This document shows positions 5,984 to 10,251 of a stretch of 10,251 nt of DNA, one piece after another. The position numbers and the translations under genes were made by a program. The stretch spans positions 1-10,251 of the forward strand of contig DPSB01000656.1 in assembly GCA_003537495.1 (NCBI GenBank), written 5' to 3'. Under the pieces are notes generated by a model. That model searched no databases. It saw only the letters and a program-made list of their open reading frames with translations, and was not told where the DNA came from. Within the stretch, counting starts at the first letter, position 1; the number at the start of each line of letters is the position of its first letter. Source of the stretch: Cytophagales bacterium. GTDB lineage: Bacteria > Bacteroidota > Bacteroidia > Cytophagales > Cyclobacteriaceae.

Positions 5984-6988
5984 ATGGCTATTTCCATTGA
6001 TGATTTTTTTTCGCTGCGCAATAGTTTGCCGGTAGTAGACGTTCGCTCCGAAGGTGAATATCAATCCGGTCATATTCAACAAGCCATTAATATTCCGTTA
6101 CTCAATAATCAGGAGCGTGTACTGGTTGGTGCCGATTATAAACAAAAGGGTCAACTCGAAGCCATCAAGACTGGCTTTAAGTTAGTAGGCCCGCGGTTGT
6201 TGGATATTATCAATGAAGCTGAAAGCGTTTCTCCATCAAAAGAAATGCTGGTACACTGCTGGCGGGGCGGTATGCGCTCCAATAACTTCTGCCAGTTTGT
6301 GGGCATGGCCGGAGTTAAGACACACGCACTCAAAGGCGGCTACAAAGCGTACCGACAAAAAGCCGTTGAATCGTTTTCAAAACCATTTGAGATAATTCTG
6401 TTAACGGGTTGTACTGGAAGCGGTAAAAGTGAAATTTTGCGCTCACTCAAAGCAAAAGGCGAACAAGTAATTGATCTCGAAACATTAGCCAGTCATAAGG
6501 GCTCCGTATTTGGTGGTTTGTTTATGAGCCCACAGCCAACCACAGAACAATTTCAAAATAATCTTTTTGAGGAGCTCATGCAGTTGGATTCGCGTAAACC
6601 TGTTTGGGTGGAGGATGAATCAATAGCCATCGGACAAATATTTTTACCACGTGAGTTCTGGTTGCAAATGAATAAGAGTCCTTTGGTTCAGGTTCAGGTT
6701 GATCTGGAAGTTCGCGTGAAGCGATTAGTAGAAGAATATGGGAAAGCCGATCAGGACGACTTTTTATCCATCATGAACAAAATTGTGAAGCGGTTGGGTG
6801 GTCAGCATTTTAACAGAGCCAAAGAAGAGTTATTGAATGGAAACATGCCCGAAGTAATGCGTGTATTGCTTACTTATTACGATAAGGCTTACCTTCATGG
6901 AATTGCGAAACGGAAGGAACGGGTTAGGAAAGTAGTAGAGTGGAATGGGGAAAGTGTGGATGAAATTGTGGTTGCGCTTTGTCAATAA
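5984..6988 (+). CDS. mnmH: tRNA 2-selenouridine synthase (MnmH/SelU)
   Basis: A 334-residue cytosolic enzyme that replaces the sulfur of 2-thiouridine at tRNA wobble position 34 with selenium, using selenophosphate and a geranylated intermediate. The N-terminal rhodanese domain (about 1-135) contains PVVDVRSEGEYQSGHI and the active-site loop HCWRGGMRS, with catalytic Cys at residue 92. The C-terminal half is a P-loop domain with GCTGSGKS (142-149), then LETLASHKGSVFGGL and VWVEDESIAIG, both characteristic of this family. It is slightly shorter than the 364-residue E. coli protein. ATG 5984 is preferred; an in-frame TTG at 5966 would add six residues but lies inside the palindrome. selD follows 63 bases downstream and makes the selenophosphate this enzyme needs. 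Confidence 0.94.
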   Translation: MAISIDDFFSLRNSLPVVDVRSEGEYQSGHIQQAINIPLLNNQERVLVGADYKQKGQLEAIKTGFKLVGPRLLDIINEAESVSPSKEMLVHCWRGGMRSNNFCQFVGMAGVKTHALKGGYKAYRQKAVESFSKPFEIILLTGCTGSGKSEILRSLKAKGEQVIDLETLASHKGSVFGGLFMSPQPTTEQFQNNLFEELMQLDSRKPVWVEDESIAIGQIFLPREFWLQMNKSPLVQVQVDLEVRVKRLVEEYGKADQDDFLSIMNKIVKRLGGQHFNRAKEELLNGNMPEVMRVLLTYYDKAYLHGIAKRKERVRKVVEWNGESVDEIVVALCQ

Positions 6989-7051
6989 TGAGTTCTTCGC
7001 CTACTTCATAAAAAATAAATATGTGATCTATGTGCCTGTGTTGTTAAAAAT

Positions 7052-8071
7052 ATGAATGAAATAAAGCTTACCCAATACTCTCACGGTGCCGGTTGTGGTT
7101 GCAAAATCGCGCCTGCAGTTCTCGATAAAATTCTACATTCCGATTTTAAGTCTGGAGGCTTTCCTAATTTATTGGTGGGTAACGAATCGAAGGATGATGC
7201 AGCTGTTTATGAGTTATATAACGGAAACTGCATCATCAGTACAACCGATTTTTTTATGCCCATTGTAGATGATGCATTTACCTTTGGAAAGATAGCTTCT
7301 GTAAACGCTATTAGCGATGTATATGCAATGGGTGGAACGCCTACTATGGCGCTCGCCATTTTAGGCTGGCCGGTGGATAAACTTCCAACGGAATTAGCAC
7401 AACAAGTATTGAATGGGGCCCGGGAAGTATGTAAAGCAGCCAATATACCATTAGCAGGTGGCCATAGCATTGATAGTCCGGAGCCGATATTTGGTTTGGC
7501 GGTAACCGGTACGGTGCCAAAAGAAAATCTGAAACAGAATAACACCGCCAAGGCGGGTGACTTGTTGTATCTAACAAAGCCATTGGGGGTAGGTATTATC
7601 ACGACAGCACAAAAGCGTGGATTGGCCGAACAGACTGATGTTGATGAAGCTGTTAGCATTATGACTGAACTAAATAGTATAGGTATTGAGTTTGGCAAAC
7701 TTCCCTATGTCCACGCACTTACCGATATTACCGGCTTTGGTTTATTAGGTCACCTGATTGAAGTGTGCGAAGGCAGTGGTGTATCAGCAGAGTTAAACTA
7801 TGAGCAAGTTCCATTAGTGCGAAACCTGCAAACCTATTTAAGCAAGTTTATTTATCCCGATAACACCATGCGCAACTGGCAGAGTTATGAAAAAAAGGTG
7901 CAAAACATTGGCAGCGAATCGTTGCTTACATTGTGCGATCCGCAAACCAGTGGCGGGTTATTGGTTTGTGTTGATCCCGATTTTAAGAAAGTATTTGAAG
8001 CAAAATTTAAGTTAAAACCGATTGGTAAATTGCTCAATAAAAATTCTGACACAGTAGTAACGATAAAATGA
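7052..8071 (+). CDS. selD: Selenide, water dikinase (selenophosphate synthase), Cys form
   Basis: A 339-residue enzyme that makes selenophosphate from selenide and ATP, the selenium donor for MnmH and for selenocysteine synthesis. The protein closely follows E. coli SelD. The N-terminal LTQYSHGAGCGCK has the catalytic residue as Cys15 (Sec in some organisms), with C17 and the essential K18. DDAAVY (48-53), TTDFFMPIVDD (64-74), NAISDVYAMGG (85-95) and GGHSIDSPEPIFGLAVTG (136-153) form the AIRS-type ATP and metal sites. TDITGFGLLGH (224-234) and CDPQTSGGLL (295-304) mark the C-terminal domain. No in-frame UGA or SECIS is needed because Cys is encoded. It is paired with mnmH upstream and overlaps the next small gene by 4 bases (ATGA). 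No selA, selB or selC is in view, so the local role is tRNA selenation. Confidence 0.97.
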   Translation: MNEIKLTQYSHGAGCGCKIAPAVLDKILHSDFKSGGFPNLLVGNESKDDAAVYELYNGNCIISTTDFFMPIVDDAFTFGKIASVNAISDVYAMGGTPTMALAILGWPVDKLPTELAQQVLNGAREVCKAANIPLAGGHSIDSPEPIFGLAVTGTVPKENLKQNNTAKAGDLLYLTKPLGVGIITTAQKRGLAEQTDVDEAVSIMTELNSIGIEFGKLPYVHALTDITGFGLLGHLIEVCEGSGVSAELNYEQVPLVRNLQTYLSKFIYPDNTMRNWQSYEKKVQNIGSESLLTLCDPQTSGGLLVCVDPDFKKVFEAKFKLKPIGKLLNKNSDTVVTIK

Positions 8072-8379
8072 CGATTGAAGAACTTACACAACAACTTTGG
8101 TTAGCTAGCGAAGCAAAGAATCAATGCCGTATTTCGCTGGATGGTGAACCCTTGCCGCGTACCATTTGTCCGTATGGTGTGTGTACTACATCGCGCAACC
8201 AGATTGTGTTAGTGTGTTGGCAAACATTCGGATTTACAAAAGCTGGTGGCAAGGAAGGATACCGAAATCTGCAATTGGAACGAATTGCCGAACTGGAAAT
8301 TCTGGAGGCGCACTTTCAAAAGCGCACCGACTTCAATCCGCATGATGGCCAGTACAAAGATTGGGTATTTCATATTTAG
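8068..8379 (+). CDS. Small stand-alone WYL-like domain protein
   Basis: A 103-residue protein with no signal peptide or membrane segment. From residue 29 to about 90 it resembles the ligand-binding WYL domain: LPRTICPYGV (29-38, compare RxVxPYGL), a strand NQIVLVCWQ (44-52, compare xYLVAW), then YRNLQLERIAELEILEAHF (65-83, compare FRLDRIxxLExLxxxF). The family usually has an N-terminal helix-turn-helix, which is absent; the first 20 residues form only a short helix. Four cysteines (20, 34, 39, 50) are present. Its ATG overlaps the selD stop by 4 bases, so it is translated with selD and may relate to selenium use, but this is inference from position alone. The next gene starts 4 bases after this stop. 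It is clearly a real gene from its overlap and codon pattern; its function is unknown. Confidence 0.75.
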   Translation: MTIEELTQQLWLASEAKNQCRISLDGEPLPRTICPYGVCTTSRNQIVLVCWQTFGFTKAGGKEGYRNLQLERIAELEILEAHFQKRTDFNPHDGQYKDWVFHI

Positions 8380-8383
8380 CTAC

Positions 8384-9487
8384 GTGGCAATCGGGTTTCC
8401 GGATATAATCATACTGCTTGGGTGTTTGCAAGGTATAGTTGTAAGCGCGGTGCTGTTTTTTCATCCGAAAGGAATTTATGCCACCAGACTACTGTCAGTA
8501 CTTACACTAATTTTTGCGCTTGCCTGTCTTAACCTTTACCTGCTGGAAACAGATTCGGGCAATCATAGCCTGTTCATACAAGTTGCATGGTCAGTAATAC
8601 CACTACTTTTTGTTATGCCGGTCGGTCCGCTGATTTTATTCTACATCAAAGCACTGAATGATCCTGACTTTAGGCTAACCAGAAAACACCTCAAACATTT
8701 TTATCCACTTGTAATTGATCTTGTCCCCAGCTTTGTAATGATGATGTATTGGCTAAGCTATGCAGCTGTCATCAGTAAGCTGGATGAAGCTTCAGCCGGG
8801 AATTTTGTTTATCTCTGGAATAAGTATGCAGATATTCCTCGCTGGATATCCACAACTGGTTACACTATAATGGCTATGCAATTAGTTCGTGACCGTGGTG
8901 CACAAATTGGATATAAATCCTGGGCCCGACAATTTGTATATGTATTCATCGCGTTTGAGATAATCTGGCTAGGCCACCTGATACCTTATCTTATTCCCGG
9001 AGTTTCAGATTGGTTGCTTGGTGTATTAGGATGGTATCCGGTTTACATTCCTATGGTATTCATGGTGTATTGGTTGGGTGTAAATGGCTTGCTTACGCGA
9101 CAAGTGGTCGCACGATCTACCAGCGTAAAAATTGACAATACCGTAGTGGCTAATGTGATTGAAAAACTGGAGTCTGCAATGGTTAATGATCAGCTCTACT
9201 TAAATCCAACATTGAATGTAAGTGAACTGGCGCGTCATATTAATCAATCATCCAAAGTGGTTTCGGCTGTTATTAATCAGCAACTGGGCAAAAGTTATAA
9301 TGAGTTTGTAAATCAATACCGTATTGAAGAAGTAAAAAAGCGTCTTCTTTCAAATACCGATAGTCACTTAACCATTTCGGGTATTGCGCTGGAATGCGGC
9401 TTTAACTCGCAGGCAACTTTCCAGCGCGTATTGAAACAGATGACGGGCCAGGCACCAACTGAATTTTTAAGCGCCAAATCGAGGTAG
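8384..9487 (+). CDS. Membrane-anchored AraC-family transcriptional regulator
   Basis: From GTG 8384 the protein has 367 residues. The N-terminal two-thirds (about 6-236) contains roughly seven hydrophobic segments: near 6-26 (PDIIILLGCLQGIVVSAVLF), 34-54, 68-90, 106-130, 155-166, 185-205 and 216-236. The C-terminal part (about 255-365) is an AraC-type double helix-turn-helix, with LNVSELARHINQSSKVVSAV as the first helix-turn-helix and IALECGFNSQATFQRVLKQM as the second, ending in the typical GQAPTEF. This architecture is common in Bacteroidota and suggests a membrane sensor that acts on DNA directly; ligand and targets are unknown. The start is uncertain: ATGs at 8342 and 8345 are in frame but lie inside the previous gene, and homologues normally begin a few residues before the first helix, which favours GTG 8384, four bases after the previous stop. 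Confidence 0.9.
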   Translation: MAIGFPDIIILLGCLQGIVVSAVLFFHPKGIYATRLLSVLTLIFALACLNLYLLETDSGNHSLFIQVAWSVIPLLFVMPVGPLILFYIKALNDPDFRLTRKHLKHFYPLVIDLVPSFVMMMYWLSYAAVISKLDEASAGNFVYLWNKYADIPRWISTTGYTIMAMQLVRDRGAQIGYKSWARQFVYVFIAFEIIWLGHLIPYLIPGVSDWLLGVLGWYPVYIPMVFMVYWLGVNGLLTRQVVARSTSVKIDNTVVANVIEKLESAMVNDQLYLNPTLNVSELARHINQSSKVVSAVINQQLGKSYNEFVNQYRIEEVKKRLLSNTDSHLTISGIALECGFNSQATFQRVLKQMTGQAPTEFLSAKSR

Positions 9488-9508
9488 TACCTACAAAAAT
9501 CACTTATC

Positions 9509-9552
9509 AAAACCGGATTTGAGTGGTTAAAGGGCAAAAATTTTCCGGTTTT
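9509..9552 (+). terminator. Candidate terminator hairpin after the AraC regulator
   Basis: AAAACCGGA (9509-9517) pairs perfectly with TCCGGTTTT (9544-9552), leaving a 26-base loop, and the right arm runs into a short T tract (five Ts, 9549-9553). It sits 21 bases after the AraC stop, where an intrinsic terminator would be expected. The loop is long and the T tract is part of the stem, so the hairpin may be weak. Confidence 0.35.
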
Positions 9553-9573
9553 TGCTGAAAATTGATATTTGTT

Positions 9574-10251
9574 ATGCGCGCTATCATTCTTCTATTTATT
9601 CTTTTTCCTTTATCCGGATTCACTCAGTCTGATACACTGAAAACTTTCGTTTTGGAGCCACAACAGCTTCGGCAGGACTTCTCTTACTTCAGGCAGTTAC
9701 TGGAAGAAACTCACCCCGGTTTGTACCGATATATATCAGTTGAAAAAATGCAGGGCAAACTCGATAGTATCCAGCAACGGCTTGATAAACCGTTAGCCTT
9801 TTACGATTTCTATAAAACTATTTTATCGGTAGTGGCCGATATCCGCTGTGCTCATACCCATGCGTTGCCCCGCGATGCTGGCCGTTACATGGGTAGCATT
9901 AAGTTGTTTCCTTTCTTTGTGTATCCTATAGAAGATAAGTTGATTGTTCTGTTTAATGGAAGTACCGATCCTAACGTTACGTTGGGTTATGAACTGGTTA
10001 AAATAAATGGTTATGCGGTGGACAGTATCAGTAAAATAATCAAACGCTACTATTGGTCCGATGGTTCGATTGAACTTGCTAAAAACAATGCTCTTCAGGG
10101 TGGACCGTTTAGCCTTTTTTATTACATGCTGATTGAACAACCTGAAAAATTTAATTTATTGTTTTTGGATAAAGAGGGAAAAACCTATCAGACCACTGTA
10201 GCAGCACAAACAAATCGCGAGACACAGCGGTTATACGCGCGTGCACCAATT
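9574..10251 (+). CDS. Exported S41-type peptidase, N-terminal part (runs off right edge)
   Basis: An open frame from ATG 9574 continues to the window end (226 codons, no stop). Residues 1-18 form a signal peptide (MRAIILLFILFPLSGFTQ). The following EPQQLRQDFSYFRQLLEETHPGLYRY is the helical N-terminal pattern of Bacteroidota S41-family (C-terminal-processing/tricorn-like) proteases, in which LxETHPGLY recurs. YKTILSVVADIRCAHTHA (about residues 83-100) matches the region normally written as IxDxHT in this family. LGYELVKINGYAVDSI (about 137-152) is a PDZ-like segment that presents substrate. The catalytic Ser/Lys domain lies beyond the window, so activity cannot be judged. It would act in the periplasm or at the cell surface. 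It is 86 bases after the AraC gene and probably has its own promoter. Confidence 0.8.
   Translation, partial: MRAIILLFILFPLSGFTQSDTLKTFVLEPQQLRQDFSYFRQLLEETHPGLYRYISVEKMQGKLDSIQQRLDKPLAFYDFYKTILSVVADIRCAHTHALPRDAGRYMGSIKLFPFFVYPIEDKLIVLFNGSTDPNVTLGYELVKINGYAVDSISKIIKRYYWSDGSIELAKNNALQGGPFSLFYYMLIEQPEKFNLLFLDKEGKTYQTTVAAQTNRETQRLYARAPI

Noticed and set aside
7052..7105. Possible selenocysteine codon in SelD
   Set aside because: The catalytic position is encoded by TGC (Cys), not TGA, so no recoding is needed.
7207..7698. Minus-strand open frame of 163 codons inside selD
   Set aside because: Shadow of the highly conserved selD coding frame; no recognisable domain.
8246..8383. Longer N terminus for the AraC regulator, overlapping the small WYL-like gene
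   Set aside because: The extra residues are translated from the other frame of a real gene and do not fit the family, whose proteins begin just before the first membrane helix.
9823..10140. Minus-strand open frame of 105 codons near the right edge
   Set aside because: Antisense to the S41-type peptidase frame, which has a signal peptide and family motifs and stays open to the window end.

Overview
The window looks like chromosomal DNA from a Bacteroidota bacterium, most likely of the Cytophagales/Cyclobacteriaceae kind. Reasons: a DUF5686/carboxypeptidase-regulatory-like outer-membrane protein, a DUF6364-type antitoxin with a PIN_3-like toxin, a seven-helix membrane AraC regulator, few convincing Shine-Dalgarno sites, moderate GC, and -7-like boxes resembling the TAnnTTTG element of this phylum. 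This placement is inferred from gene content only. No rRNA, tRNA, CRISPR array or insertion sequence was seen.

Layout. Bases 1-469 (minus strand) hold the N-terminal 156 codons of a glycosyltransferase that runs off the left edge. A 69-base divergent gap follows, then every gene is on the plus strand. Block A (539-3259): ECF sigma factor, zinc-type (HxxxCxxC) anti-sigma factor, guanylate kinase gmk, an RHH antitoxin/PIN toxin pair, and nadD. The first three genes overlap by 1-4 bases. The toxin-antitoxin pair has its own promoter-like sequence and a perfect 9-bp inverted repeat at the antitoxin start codon, and the toxin overlaps nadD by 4 bases. Block B (3306-5939): an 877-residue DUF5686 cell-envelope protein. 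Block C (5984-8379): mnmH (selU), selD and a small WYL-like protein. MnmH and SelD form the tRNA 2-selenouridine pathway; the small gene overlaps selD by 4 bases. Block D (8384-9487): a membrane-anchored AraC-family regulator. Block E (9574 to the right edge): the N-terminal 226 codons of an exported S41-type peptidase.

How the genes fit together. The sigma/anti-sigma pair looks like a thiol- or zinc-responsive switch sharing a transcript with gmk, so guanylate kinase expression may follow it. The toxin-antitoxin cassette sits between gmk and nadD, two housekeeping genes often close together in this phylum. SelD makes selenophosphate, which MnmH uses to convert 2-thiouridine to 2-selenouridine at the tRNA wobble position. 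No selA, selB or selC is visible here, and SelD itself uses cysteine.

Most of the window is ordinary core genome. The points most worth a second look are the toxin-antitoxin insertion and its operator, the stand-alone WYL-like protein coupled to selD, and the sigma/anti-sigma/gmk overlap.
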